Shown piece after piece: positions 19,057 to 28,051 of a stretch of 64,000 nucleotides of DNA. The position numbers and the translations under genes are program-made. Each line of letters opens with the position of its first letter. The stretch's first letter is position 1. This DNA is from an uncultured Roseateles sp. (GTDB lineage Bacteria; Pseudomonadota; Gammaproteobacteria; Burkholderiales; Burkholderiaceae_C): contig NZ_CAJYPS010000014.1 in NCBI RefSeq assembly GCF_913777145.1, forward strand, positions 248,001 through 312,000. The letters are read 5' to 3'. The notes beneath the pieces were generated by a model. The model searched no databases, was not told the DNA's origin, and saw only the letters and a program-made list of their open reading frames with translations.

Positions 19057-21498
19057 ATGAATAGCAGCTTGTTCTGCAAGACCGCGATGGCGGTGGCGGT
19101 GGGTCTTCTGGCTGCAGCGGCAGCTCACGCGCAAGAAGTCGCGGCTCAGCCCCAGAAGGAAGACGAGGCCGCACCGCGTGCCAAGGACGACACGGTTCGT
19201 CTGGGCACGATCACCGTGGTGGGCACCGGCAAGCTGGGCTCCGGTCTGATGATCAATGACGACTCCGTCAAGGGTCGCAGCACCATCACCAAGGCTTCGA
19301 TCGAGAAGGATCGTTCCACCGGCAACTCCTATCAGACCATTGCGCTGCTGCCGGGCGTGAACACCTACAACTATGACGCCACCGGCCTGTTCGGCGGCGG
19401 TCTGTCCATCCGCGGCTTCAACTCGGATCAGCTGGGCTTCACCGTGAACGGCGTGCCGGTCAACGACTCCGGCAACTATGCGGTCTACCCGCAGGAGTTC
19501 ATCGACACCGAGAACGTCTGTCAGACCTCGGTGGCCCAGGGCTCGACCGAACTGGAAACCGCCAGCGGCGGCGCTTCCGGCGGCGCGGTCAGCATCATCA
19601 CCTGCGACCCGACCGACAAGCGCCGCGTGCGCGTGTCCCAGACCCTGGGTGGTCTGAGCATGACCCGCACCTATGTGCGCTACGACACCGGCCGTTTCGC
19701 GAACGACATGGCCAAGCTGTTCATCAGCGCGTCGCACACGGAAGCCGACAAGTGGAAGGGCGAGGGCAAGGCCAAGAAGGATCACGTCGACTTCGGCTTC
19801 TCGCTGGATCTGTCGGAGGACAACAAGATCCTGGGCTCGGTGCTCTACAACCGCGCGGTCAACAACAACATCTTCAACCCGACGCTGGCGCAGCTGAACA
19901 CCAACGGCTACTACGGCGACTTTGCGACCACGTTCAAGCCGCGTCTGACGCCGGTGAACGGCACGGCGCAGACCGAGAGCGGTACGAGCGGCCCGGCCGT
20001 GTACTACGGCACCTCGCTGAACCCGTTCGAGAACGTGATCGCCTCGGTCTCCGGCTCGTTCAAGATCGCCAAGGACACCTACCTCAAGGTCCAGCCCTAC
20101 TTCTGGTACGGCTTCGGCAATGGCGGCTGGTCTGATCTGGCACTGAGCGAGCGGACCGGTCTGCTGGGCGGCGCCAAGGATCTGAACGGTGACGGCGACA
20201 CGCTGGACACCGTCCGTGTGGCTCGGTCCAGCGTGACGCGCACGCAGCGCCCGGGCGTGACCTCGGAAATCAGCACCACCATCGGCAACCACTACCTGAA
20301 GGCCGGTGTCTGGTACGAGCGTGCCCAGCACCGTCAGACCCAGCCGGCGGTCCAGTTCAACGCCGACGGCTCGCCGTCCGACAAGTGGCTGCGCGAAGGC
20401 TGCATCCAGCGCGTCGACGGCAGCTGCTACGAAGGCCGCGACTGGAAGACGGTCAGCACCTCCTACCAGGTCTATTTCAACGACCAGATCAGCTTCATGG
20501 GCGACCGTGGCCTGCTGTCCCTGGGCGTGCGTCTGCCGACCGTGTCGCGTGACGTGACCAGCTTCGCCAGCGAGGGCACGATCCGCTCGTACGCCTCCGC
20601 CACCGCGACGACTTTCACCAACGTGAGCCAGGCCTACCAGATCAAGCGCAACTTCCATGAGGCGCTGCCGCAGATCGGTGTTCGCTTCAACCTGGATGCC
20701 CGCCAGCAGGTCTTTGCCAACGTGGCCAAGAACTTCCGCGCGCCGGCCAACTTCGCTTTCACGGGCGCCAACGTGCGCTTCGTCGGTGGCGTGATCCAGC
20801 CCATCCAGGACATCAAGGCCGAGACCTCGATCATGACGGACGTGGGCTACCGCTTCCAGTCGCGCGACTTCTCGCTGACCGCCACGTTCTTCAACTCCGA
20901 CTTCAAGAACCGCCAGGCCAACGCCACCGACCCGAACACGCTGGTCAGCGTGTATACCAACGCGGGTCGCGTGAACAACCGCGGCTTCGAGCTGGAAGCC
21001 GGCACCGGCGTGTTCAACGGCTTCTCGGTCTACGGCTCCATCACCGCTCAGAAGAGCGAGATGAAGGACAACCTGGCCACGTCGTCCGCCACCAGCGGCG
21101 CCGCACCGGTGATCCTGCCGACCGCCGGCAAGCAGTTCGGCACGACGCCGCGCTTCATGGCCGGTGTGGCGCTGCAGTATGAGCAAGGCCCGTTCTATGC
21201 CCGTCTGAAGGGCAAGTACACCGGCGCTCAATACGCGACGCTGATGAACGACGAGCAGGCCCCGGGCTATGTGGTGGGTGACCTGGACGCCGGCTACAAG
21301 TTTGGTGACTTCGGCATGATGAAGAACACCAAGCTGGCGCTGAACATCAGCAACATCGGCAGCGCCCGCTATCGCAACCCGTCGTCGGGTACGGTCACGA
21401 ACGCGATCGCCTACCAAGGCTCCACGACTTCGGCGCCGACCTACTACCTGGGTGCCCCGCGCCTGACCACGGTGACGCTGAGCGCCGACTTCGAGTAA
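19057..21498 (+). CDS. TonB-dependent outer-membrane receptor
   Basis: This 813-residue protein has a signal peptide ending AAAAAHAQE, a TonB-box-like TITVVG segment, a plug domain (QTIALLPGVNTYNYD, SIRGFNSDQLGFTVNGVPVND, EFIDTENVC, ASGGASGGAVSI) and a 22-strand-type barrel ending in a terminal phenylalanine region (TLSADFE). Two cysteine pairs, one in the plug and one in a loop (GCIQRVDGSCYEG), suggest disulfides. The substrate is unknown; no Fur box is visible, unlike the receptor at 42509. ATG 19057 is set by AAGGAG 8 bases upstream. The codons look optimised for high expression, and two hairpins follow the stop. Confidence 0.93.
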   Translation: MNSSLFCKTAMAVAVGLLAAAAAHAQEVAAQPQKEDEAAPRAKDDTVRLGTITVVGTGKLGSGLMINDDSVKGRSTITKASIEKDRSTGNSYQTIALLPGVNTYNYDATGLFGGGLSIRGFNSDQLGFTVNGVPVNDSGNYAVYPQEFIDTENVCQTSVAQGSTELETASGGASGGAVSIITCDPTDKRRVRVSQTLGGLSMTRTYVRYDTGRFANDMAKLFISASHTEADKWKGEGKAKKDHVDFGFSLDLSEDNKILGSVLYNRAVNNNIFNPTLAQLNTNGYYGDFATTFKPRLTPVNGTAQTESGTSGPAVYYGTSLNPFENVIASVSGSFKIAKDTYLKVQPYFWYGFGNGGWSDLALSERTGLLGGAKDLNGDGDTLDTVRVARSSVTRTQRPGVTSEISTTIGNHYLKAGVWYERAQHRQTQPAVQFNADGSPSDKWLREGCIQRVDGSCYEGRDWKTVSTSYQVYFNDQISFMGDRGLLSLGVRLPTVSRDVTSFASEGTIRSYASATATTFTNVSQAYQIKRNFHEALPQIGVRFNLDARQQVFANVAKNFRAPANFAFTGANVRFVGGVIQPIQDIKAETSIMTDVGYRFQSRDFSLTATFFNSDFKNRQANATDPNTLVSVYTNAGRVNNRGFELEAGTGVFNGFSVYGSITAQKSEMKDNLATSSATSGAAPVILPTAGKQFGTTPRFMAGVALQYEQGPFYARLKGKYTGAQYATLMNDEQAPGYVVGDLDAGYKFGDFGMMKNTKLALNISNIGSARYRNPSSGTVTNAIAYQGSTTSAPTYYLGAPRLTTVTLSADFE

Positions 21499-21509
21499 GC
21501 GCCTGGCTC

Positions 21510-21533
21510 GACAGGAACCTCGCGGTTCCTGTC
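21510..21533 (+). terminator. Hairpin after TonB receptor
   Basis: A perfect 10-bp stem (GACAGGAACC/GGTTCCTGTC) with a 4-base TCGC loop lies 11 bases after the stop. There is no T tract, so it may act as an RNA stabiliser ahead of the next terminator. Confidence 0.6.
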
Positions 21534-21542
21534 CGCACCAAG

Positions 21543-21578
21543 ACCGCAAGCGTCACGACCGTGGCCTTGCGGTTTTTT
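21543..21578 (+). terminator. Rho-independent terminator for TonB receptor
   Basis: An 8-bp stem (ACCGCAAG/CTTGCGGT) is followed by a run of T's. Confidence 0.8.
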
Positions 21579-21615
21579 CTTGCCCCTTCGAGGGCATGAG
21601 GCGCCCTGCGTGACC

Positions 21616-21644
21616 CAAGAAAAAGCCGGCCTGCTGGCCGGCTT
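21616..21644 (-). terminator. Terminator for the PEP-CTERM/S53 unit
   Basis: On the minus strand a 9-bp stem (AAGCCGGCC/GGCCGGCTT) with a 4-base loop is followed by TTTTTCTT, about 30 bases past the PEP-CTERM gene stop. Confidence 0.8.
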
Positions 21645-21675
21645 GCTGTTTCCGTGCGAGGGTACGGGCCTGGCG

Positions 21676-22197
21676 TTAGCGCCCGGCGCGACGGCGCAGC
21701 CCCAGCAGCGCCAGCCCACCCAGCATCAGCGCCCAGGTGCCCGGTTCGGGCACGGGGGCGCTGATCTGGGTGTTCTCCAGGATGCCGCCGGTGTAGCTGG
21801 CGCCGGCCACGGCCGCGGTGCCGGTGATCACCCACTGGTAGGTGCCGCTGATCTGGTCCAGCGCGGTGGCCTGGATGCTGCTGCCGTCCAGGCTGACGCT
21901 GCTCAGCGGCAGGGCCGTGCCGTCCATCCAGTAGTTCAGCGTGATGCTGGTGAAGGTGATGCCCGAGCCGGCGGCGGCGCTGAAGCTCATGTCCGACGCG
22001 GCGGGCGCGCCGAAGGTCACGAAGGTGTCGGTGAAGTCGCCTGCGGCCGTGGCGGTATTGCCCAGGCTGCCGGAGAAGGTCGTGGTTGCGCCGACCGGCG
22101 CCAGGAAGACGTATTGCGTGCTGTCGGCATGGGCGCCGGTCACCAGGCCGGCGCACAGCGCCAGCGCGGTGAGGGCGGAAGGGAACGTGAATTTCAT
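21676..22197 (-). CDS. PEP-CTERM sorting domain protein
   Basis: This 173-residue secreted protein has an N-terminal signal peptide (cleavage likely after GAHA) and a beta-rich, Ser/Thr/Gly-rich body. A C-terminal PEP-CTERM tail has the motif VPEPGTW, a hydrophobic helix and a basic end (LRRRAGR). The PEP-CTERM tail is the known sorting signal for exosortase, usually in exopolysaccharide-producing bacteria; no exosortase gene is in this window. It starts 58 bases after the S53 peptidase gene with no terminator between, so the two are probably co-transcribed. The body has no recognisable catalytic domain. Confidence 0.9.
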   Translation of the reverse strand: MKFTFPSALTALALCAGLVTGAHADSTQYVFLAPVGATTTFSGSLGNTATAAGDFTDTFVTFGAPAASDMSFSAAAGSGITFTSITLNYWMDGTALPLSSVSLDGSSIQATALDQISGTYQWVITGTAAVAGASYTGGILENTQISAPVPEPGTWALMLGGLALLGLRRRAGR

Positions 22198-22255
22198 GTG
22201 GGGTCCTGCAGTCTGATGAAGGCCCCGAGGCGATAGGCCCCGGGGTCGGGTCTTG

Positions 22256-24172
22256 TCAGTTGAAGAGAGTGGCCAGCGCGGCGGCGTCCGGCGTGCCCAG
22301 GCCTGTGGCCGGGTTGTAGCTGTTGGTGGCGGGCCAGAACAGATTGGTGCCCGTGGTCACCGCATGGAAGGGCGAGCCGCTGCCATAGCCCACGCTCTTG
22401 AACGCGCCGTAGAGCTGCGGGTGCAGCCAGCCCAGGCGGTGGCCGGCCTTCTGTGTGAGCACCGCAAAGAGGCCGTTGAGCTGGGGGGCGACGAAGCTGG
22501 TGCCGCCGTAGCCGGTGATCCAGCCCGCGTAGCCGTCACCGGTGGAATAGGCCGCATAGCCGGTCTGCGGGTCGGCGTTCATGGACAGGTCCGGCACATT
22601 GCGGCCGGCGAAGTTGGCGGGCAGCGGCGGCACGATCACGTCGCCCGCGGTGCAGCCCTGCACGCCGGTGCTGCTGTCGGTGGCCGTGTTGCTCAGGCAG
22701 ACCAGGGCCTGGCCGGGCATGGTGGTGCGCACGCCGGGCAGGCCTTGCTGGTAGGTCGGCAGGTCGTACTGCACGCTCACACCGCCGCCGGCGCCGACCG
22801 GGAACAGGTTGGCGTAGTAATAGGCCGCGCTCTGGTAGGACTGGATGTAGCTCTGCAGGTAGTCCCAGCCCCAGGGGCGCTCGGCGGGCACGACCACATT
22901 GCCGTGCGACAGCTTGAGCGTCACCGGCAGCGTGGTGCCACCGGCGCCCAGCACATAGGGGTGACTGGCCGGGAAGTCCACCGCCAGGATGGGCGAGTAG
23001 TTGGGGAAGGGGTAGCCCGCGCCCGCCACGTCATAGGCGCCGCCATCGGCCGAGGCGGCCGTCACCGGAATGCCCTGGGCCGCGGCCTGCAGGAACAGGG
23101 TGTCGTAGGGGGCCAGGTCGCTGCTGCCGTAGGCCAGCTCGGTCAGACCCCAGCTGATGGACAGCGTGTCGACCTTGTTGTCGGTGATGGCCTTGCTGTA
23201 GAGCGCCACGGCGCCGGCATCGGTGTTGGGGGCCTGGTAGACGATGATGTTGGCCGCGGGCGCGAGGCCGCCGGCCTGCTCGACGTCCAGGCAGGTCTCG
23301 CTGGCTCCGTTGCTGCCTATGCTGCCGGAGCCGGCGTTCACCTTGGTCAGCGTGCCGGTGCGGGTGACACCCACGCCGCTCCAGTAGGCGGTGGCGTCGC
23401 TGGTGTTGAAGCTGGCGAAGGTCATGATGCCCAGCGTCACGCCGGCGCCGTTGTAGCCCTGGGCGTACAGCGGATTCAGGTTGTAGCGGCTGGCCACGTC
23501 CTTGGTCGTGTAGGTGCCGGGCTGGCCGAAGCTGGGCAGCTGTGCTGCGGCATTCAGCAGCCGGCTGCGGCTCAGCGACGTGCTGCTGCTTGCACTGCTG
23601 CTGCGCAGTTCGGCGGGCAGCACGCGGCTGTGCGGCTTGAAGCGGGCCTCGGTGCTGAGGCCGTGCACGCTGGCGACCACGCCTTGCAGGGCTGCCGGCA
23701 CCTGGGCGCGGCTCATGGGGCGCTGGAAGCGTTCACCGCTGGCGCTGCTGTAGCTGTGCAGCGTGGTGCGAAACAGCCGGCTGAGCTGCGCATTGCTGCC
23801 GCGCGCGGTCAGCACCAGCTTGTTGCCGAAGATTTCGGTCACCTGCAGGCCATTGGATTCCAGGTAGGCGCGAACCTGCTGCAGCGTCGCATCGCTCTGG
23901 CCATAGCGGGCCGCAAACTGGTCCGGTGTGAGGAACTGGTGGTAATTGGCGCTGGTCGGGTCCACCGTGGACGCGACAAAGGCCTTGAGCTCGTCCAGAT
24001 GATTGACCTTGAGCGTCAGCGCAATATCGATCTGGTCGTCGGCAGGGGCCAGGCCCTGATCGACCGCGGGGGCCAGTGGGGCGACCGCAGCCGCCAGGGT
24101 GGCCGCGCCGGCCGCACCGGCGCTCGCTGCCAGTGCGGCGGCGAGCGCCACGGATTTCACAGAGAACTTCAC
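22256..24172 (-). CDS. Secreted S53 (sedolisin/kumamolisin) family serine-carboxyl peptidase
   Basis: The 638-residue precursor starts at GTG 24172, preceded by GGAGG. It has a signal peptide (FSVKSVALAAALAASAG), a pro-kumamolisin activation domain (about 40-190) and the S53 catalytic domain. Catalytic residues are E292 and D296 (SETCLDVEQ), the oxyanion Asp D376 (AASADGG) and nucleophile S559 (GYGGTSFVAPQ). S53 enzymes are acid-active endopeptidases matured by removal of the propeptide. The C-terminal calcium site looks altered: HAVTTGTN and SYNPATGLG lack the two Asp found in sedolisin. Probably an operon with the PEP-CTERM gene downstream. Confidence 0.93.
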   Translation of the reverse strand: MKFSVKSVALAAALAASAGAAGAATLAAAVAPLAPAVDQGLAPADDQIDIALTLKVNHLDELKAFVASTVDPTSANYHQFLTPDQFAARYGQSDATLQQVRAYLESNGLQVTEIFGNKLVLTARGSNAQLSRLFRTTLHSYSSASGERFQRPMSRAQVPAALQGVVASVHGLSTEARFKPHSRVLPAELRSSSASSSTSLSRSRLLNAAAQLPSFGQPGTYTTKDVASRYNLNPLYAQGYNGAGVTLGIMTFASFNTSDATAYWSGVGVTRTGTLTKVNAGSGSIGSNGASETCLDVEQAGGLAPAANIIVYQAPNTDAGAVALYSKAITDNKVDTLSISWGLTELAYGSSDLAPYDTLFLQAAAQGIPVTAASADGGAYDVAGAGYPFPNYSPILAVDFPASHPYVLGAGGTTLPVTLKLSHGNVVVPAERPWGWDYLQSYIQSYQSAAYYYANLFPVGAGGGVSVQYDLPTYQQGLPGVRTTMPGQALVCLSNTATDSSTGVQGCTAGDVIVPPLPANFAGRNVPDLSMNADPQTGYAAYSTGDGYAGWITGYGGTSFVAPQLNGLFAVLTQKAGHRLGWLHPQLYGAFKSVGYGSGSPFHAVTTGTNLFWPATNSYNPATGLGTPDAAALATLFN

Positions 24173-24448
24173 GCTTACCTCCAGAAAGTGGAGTTCAGAG
24201 GTTAGCGAGCGGTATTCAGGCCTCCATAGGGAGAAGTTCTCCACCTTTTCCAGGGGGATTCGGTTGAGCCGGAAATACTCTGGAAACAGTATTAACGTAT
24301 GCGAGAATTAATATTGATAAATATGAATTCATCCGATGATGAATCATTTTCTCCAGGCTGTCCATTATGTAATTTGCCGGCGCCTGCATTGTTTTGAAAA
24401 ACTGCTTCACACAATGGAAAAGAAGTGCATTTAATCGCCGCCAAGCAA
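24173..24448. other. Gene-free region upstream of the S53 peptidase
   Basis: It contains GGAGG at 24177-24181 for the S53 gene. An AT-rich patch at about 24285-24365 is unusual for this genome and has an inverted repeat ATTCATC-CGAT-GATGAAT (near 24325-24342). The region probably holds the S53 promoter and an operator; no ORF is convincing. Confidence 0.5.
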
Positions 24449-24473
24449 AACGGCCCGCCAGGGGCGGGCCGTT
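24443..24473 (-). terminator. Terminator after the ferredoxin-NADP reductase gene
   Basis: On the minus strand an 11-bp stem (AACGGCCCGCC/GGCGGGCCGTT) with a 3-base loop is followed by TTTTGCTT, about 25 bases after the stop. Confidence 0.82.
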
Positions 24474-24496
24474 GCGAACCGGGAGCGGTGCGGGCG

Positions 24497-25600
24497 TCAG
24501 TCGAACACCGGCGTGTCCACGCCCAGCACCTTGTGCAGCTTGGGGCTGGTGGTGGTGTATTGCAGGTGGATGCGCTTTTCCGGGAACACATAGGGCGCGG
24601 CGGCGAAGGCGGCCAGCGCGCACTCGTGGAAGCCGCTCAGGATGAGCTTCTTCTTGCCCGGGTAGGTGTTCACGTCGCCCACCGCGAAGATGCCCGGCAC
24701 CGAGGTCTGGAACTTCTCGGTGTCGACGACGATCTGCTTGCGCTCCAGATCCAGCCCCCACTCGGCGATGGGGCCCAGCTTGGGGCTGAGGCCAAAGAAC
24801 ACCAGCACCTCGTCACAGGGCACGACGCGCGTGACGCCGTCGCCACCGGTGACCTTCACGCCCTTGAGCTGGCCGTCGGCCTCGTCCAGGTCGGTGACCT
24901 GGCCGACGATGAACTGCATCTCGTAGGCGTCGCAGAGTTCCTTCATCTTGGCCACCGAGGCCGGCGCGGCGCGGAAGCCGTCGCGGCGGTGTACCAGGAT
25001 CACGCTCTCGGCCTTGTGCGGGTTGCCGTCGGCATTGCCGGCGCAGAAGTTCAGCGCCCAGTCCAGCGCCGAGTCGCCGCCGCCCACGACCAGCAGGTTC
25101 TTGCCGGCGAAGCGCGACGGGTCCTTCACGCGGTAATGGACCTTGTCGCCCTCGTACTTGTCGATGCCGTCCACCTTCAGCGTGCGCGGCTGGAAAGAGC
25201 CCACGCCACCGGCGATGAAGATGGTCTTGGCAAGGAACTGCGTGCCCTTGCTGGTCTCGACGAAGAAGCGGCCGTCTGCCTGCTTGAGCACCGTCGTGAC
25301 CTCCTGGCCCAGATGGAAGGTCGCGCCGAAGGGCTCGATCTGCTTCATCAGGTTGTCGGTCAGTTCCTTGCCGGTGCACACGGGCACGGCCGGGATGTCG
25401 TAGATGGGCTTGTCGGGATACAGCTCGATGCACTGGCCGCCCGGATAGGCGAGCGAGTCGATGATGTGAGCCTTGATCTCGAGCAGGCCGAGCTCGAACA
25501 CCTGGAAGAGGCCGACCGGGCCGGCACCGACGATGACGGCATCCGTTTCGATCACATTCGGGCCCGGGGTGGGCAGAGCGGTTTGTTCTTGGTCTTGCAT
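24497..25600 (-). CDS. Ferredoxin-NADP reductase, thioredoxin-reductase-like type
   Basis: This 367-residue flavoprotein has an FAD-binding N-terminus ([19 protein letters not shown]), an NADP-binding Rossmann motif ([15 protein letters not shown]), and the C-terminal FAD phrase [31 protein letters not shown]. The CxxC redox pair of true thioredoxin reductases is absent, matching TrxR-like ferredoxin--NADP+ reductases. It moves electrons between NADPH and ferredoxin. It directly follows fdxA (39 bases) on the same strand as the sulfur genes, so it probably powers ferredoxin-dependent sulfite reduction, among other uses. Confidence 0.9.
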   Translation of the reverse strand: MQDQEQTALPTPGPNVIETDAVIVGAGPVGLFQVFELGLLEIKAHIIDSLAYPGGQCIELYPDKPIYDIPAVPVCTGKELTDNLMKQIEPFGATFHLGQEVTTVLKQADGRFFVETSKGTQFLAKTIFIAGGVGSFQPRTLKVDGIDKYEGDKVHYRVKDPSRFAGKNLLVVGGGDSALDWALNFCAGNADGNPHKAESVILVHRRDGFRAAPASVAKMKELCDAYEMQFIVGQVTDLDEADGQLKGVKVTGGDGVTRVVPCDEVLVFFGLSPKLGPIAEWGLDLERKQIVVDTEKFQTSVPGIFAVGDVNTYPGKKKLILSGFHECALAAFAAAPYVFPEKRIHLQYTTTSPKLHKVLGVDTPVFD

Positions 25601-25639
25601 AGGGTCACCCGGCTGGGCCGGGATGGGATGGGGGGCTGA

Positions 25640-25963
25640 TCAGCGGATCAGCTCGGACAGCTTGCCGGTCTTGTCCTTCCACTCTTCGGCGTCAGGCAGG
25701 GCGGACTTGCGCTTGGTGATACTGGGCCACTTCTTGGACAAGTCGGCGTTGATCTTGATCATGTGCTGCTGATCGCCGGGCACATCTTCCTCGGGCACGA
25801 TGGCATTCACCGGGCACTCCGGGATGCAGACGGCGCAGTCGATGCACTCGTCGGGGTCGATCGCCAGGAAGTTGGGGCCTTCGCGGAAGCAGTCCACCGG
25901 GCAGACATCGACACAGTCGGTGTACTTGCAGCGGATGCAGGATTCGGTGACGACGTGGGTCAT
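25640..25963 (-). CDS. fdxA: Seven-iron ferredoxin FdxA
   Basis: This 107-residue ferredoxin has two cluster-binding regions near its N-terminus ([17 protein letters not shown] and [12 protein letters not shown]), the 3Fe-4S plus 4Fe-4S pattern of FdxA-type ferredoxins. A long C-terminal tail ends [20 protein letters not shown] 25963 is preceded by a purine-rich site. It lies between cobA and the reductase gene, on the same strand as the sulfate module. It is a likely electron donor to the sulfite reductase and to other enzymes. Confidence 0.95.
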   Translation of the reverse strand: MTHVVTESCIRCKYTDCVDVCPVDCFREGPNFLAIDPDECIDCAVCIPECPVNAIVPEEDVPGDQQHMIKINADLSKKWPSITKRKSALPDAEEWKDKTGKLSELIR

Positions 25964-25988
25964 GGATAGCTCTTCTGGGAGGAAGTGG

Positions 25989-26759
25989 TCACGCGCGCGC
26001 GAGGCCAGGGGCCGGCGTCGGCAAAACCTCGATTTTAGGGCTTGCCGTCGAAGCGGCCCGGCAAGACCCCAGCGCGGCGGCACCCGCACCCACGGTGACC
26101 ACGGTGGGGCGGCCGCGATGCAGCAGCGCCGCGGCGGCCAGCTCGGCCACGCGGTGCTCGCTGGTGATGGCATCGGCGCAGCCCGCGCGGCTCACCACCA
26201 GCGTGGGTGTATCGGCCGGCCAGCCGGCCCCCAGCAGCTGGCGGCCCAGCGCGGCGAGCTGGCGGCCGGCCATGTAGAAGACTTCGGTATCGGCCGAGCG
26301 CGCGGCCTGCAGTTCGTGGGCCTCGGTCATCGCGGTGGTCAGGCTCACGGAGCGGCCGCGGCCACGGCGGGTCAGCGGGCGCTGGGCCTGGGCGGCCGCG
26401 GCCAGCGCGGCGGTCACGCCGGGCACGACCTCGCTGGCAATGCCAGCCTGCTGCAGCGCCAGCAGCTCTTCCTCCAGGCGACCGAACACGCTGGCGTCGC
26501 CGCCCTTGAGGCGCACGACGACCGCGTGCTCGCGGGCCATGCGCACCAGCAGCGCATTGATCTCGGTCTGCTTGGCCGAGTGCTCGAAGCCGCGCTTGCC
26601 CACGGCAATCCAGCGCGCGTCCGGGGCCAGCTCGCGAAGCTGAGGGTCGGCCAGCGCATCGGCCAGCACCACGTCGGCGCGCGCCAGCGCGCGTGCGCCA
26701 CGCAGCGTGATCAGGTCGGCGGCGCCGGGGCCGGCGCTGACAAAGATGACCGTGCCCAT
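25989..26759 (-). CDS. cobA: Uroporphyrinogen-III C-methyltransferase (siroheme pathway)
   Basis: SUMT adds two methyls to uroporphyrinogen III to give precorrin-2, the siroheme precursor needed by the sulfite reductase CysI. The 256-residue protein shows the family motifs [53 protein letters not shown] and [16 protein letters not shown] 26759 is used. A GTG at 26768 overlaps the cysN stop (GTGA) and could be the true coupled start, adding three residues. CysG-type dehydrogenase/chelatase domains are absent. Confidence 0.94.
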   Translation of the reverse strand: MGTVIFVSAGPGAADLITLRGARALARADVVLADALADPQLRELAPDARWIAVGKRGFEHSAKQTEINALLVRMAREHAVVVRLKGGDASVFGRLEEELLALQQAGIASEVVPGVTAALAAAAQAQRPLTRRGRGRSVSLTTAMTEAHELQAARSADTEVFYMAGRQLAALGRQLLGAGWPADTPTLVVSRAGCADAITSEHRVAELAAAALLHRGRPTVVTVGAGAAALGSCRAASTASPKIEVLPTPAPGLARA

Positions 26760-26764
26760 GGCGC

Positions 26765-28051
26765 TCACCAGTCCGCGTCGGCCGTGGCCGGCGGGGCCTG
26801 CACCAGCAGCGCGCCGCTGGTGCGGTGGGTGGCGGGGTCCACCACGATCAGCGCCCCGCCGACGCGGTTGTCCGCAAAGGGTTCGACCGGCAGCTCGTGC
26901 TGCACCTCCATCTGCACATGGCCGATGGCGTTGACCGGCAGCTCGTGCGCGTCCTGCGGCTGCAGCGTGTGGATGTCGAGCACCGAATCGATGGCCGAGA
27001 TGCGCGCCTGCACCCAACGATTGCCGTGGCGCACCCAGTACTTGCGGCCGGGCTTGGCGGCCTCGGTGTCCAGCCAGGCCAGCGTGGCGCTGAAGTGCTT
27101 GCTGGCGGTGGCCGAGCCGGGCGTGACGATCCAGTCGCCACGGCTCACGTCCAGTTGACGGTCCAGCACCAAGCCGGCGGAGTCGCCCGCCTGGGCGCTG
27201 CCCACCACCTCGCCGGCCAGGCGCACCTCGGCGACTTGCGCGGTCTGCCGGGACGGCAGCACTTCTATGGTGTCGCCCGCCTTCACGCCACCGTGGGCGA
27301 TACGGCCCCACAGCACGCGCGGCTGGTGGCCGGTGCCGGCGCTTTGATAGGCGTCCTTCTGCACGTATTGCACCGGCAGCGACAGCGGGGCGTCGACGCG
27401 CTCGCTGCTGCTGGGCAGGCGCTCCAGCACCTGCAGCAGGCTCTCGCCGGTCCACCAGTCCGCGGCCAGCGGCTGGGTCACGTTGTCGCCGCGCAGTGCG
27501 CTCACCGGCACGGTCGCGGCCACGTTCAGGCCGGCGGCCGCCGCGAACTTGTCCAGCGCGGCTTTGACCTTGGCGAAGCCCGCGCCCGGGTCGGCCAGCG
27601 CGTCGATCTTGTTGACCGCGAACACCAGGCTGGGCACGCGCAGCAGCTGGGCCAGCAGCGAGTGGCGGCGGGTCTGCGGCAGCAGCGTGACCTCGGTCTC
27701 GTTCAGGTCCAGCTTGGTGATGTCCACCAGCACCACCGCCGCATCGCTGCCGGCGGCAGCCGTGACCATGTTGCGCGTGTACTGCTCGTGGCCGGGGGCG
27801 TCGGCAATGATGAACTTGCGCGTCCTGGTCGCGAAGTAGCGGTAGGCCACGTCGATGGTGATGCCTTGCTCGCGCTCGGCTTCCAGACCGTCGGTCAGCA
27901 GGGAGAGGTCTATGGGCCGGCCGGCGGCGCGGCGCTCCAGCGTGTCCAGCTGGTCGGCCAGGATGGCCTGACCGTCGAACAGCAGGCGGCCGATCAGCGT
28001 GCTCTTGCCGTCGTCGACGGAGCCGGCGGTGAGGAAACGCAGCGCCTTCAT
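26765..28051 (-). CDS. cysN: Sulfate adenylyltransferase subunit 1 (GTPase)
   Basis: CysN is the EF-Tu-like GTPase that drives ATP sulfurylase. The 428-residue protein has the P-loop GSVDDGKSTL (10-19), switch motif DAPGHEQY and NKID, then two beta-barrel domains. No APS kinase (CysC) domain is fused, in keeping with the APS reductase type of CysH here. The start codon and the cysD stop share one base (TGATG). Confidence 0.97.
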   Translation of the reverse strand: MKALRFLTAGSVDDGKSTLIGRLLFDGQAILADQLDTLERRAAGRPIDLSLLTDGLEAEREQGITIDVAYRYFATRTRKFIIADAPGHEQYTRNMVTAAAGSDAAVVLVDITKLDLNETEVTLLPQTRRHSLLAQLLRVPSLVFAVNKIDALADPGAGFAKVKAALDKFAAAAGLNVAATVPVSALRGDNVTQPLAADWWTGESLLQVLERLPSSSERVDAPLSLPVQYVQKDAYQSAGTGHQPRVLWGRIAHGGVKAGDTIEVLPSRQTAQVAEVRLAGEVVGSAQAGDSAGLVLDRQLDVSRGDWIVTPGSATASKHFSATLAWLDTEAAKPGRKYWVRHGNRWVQARISAIDSVLDIHTLQPQDAHELPVNAIGHVQMEVQHELPVEPFADNRVGGALIVVDPATHRTSGALLVQAPPATADADW

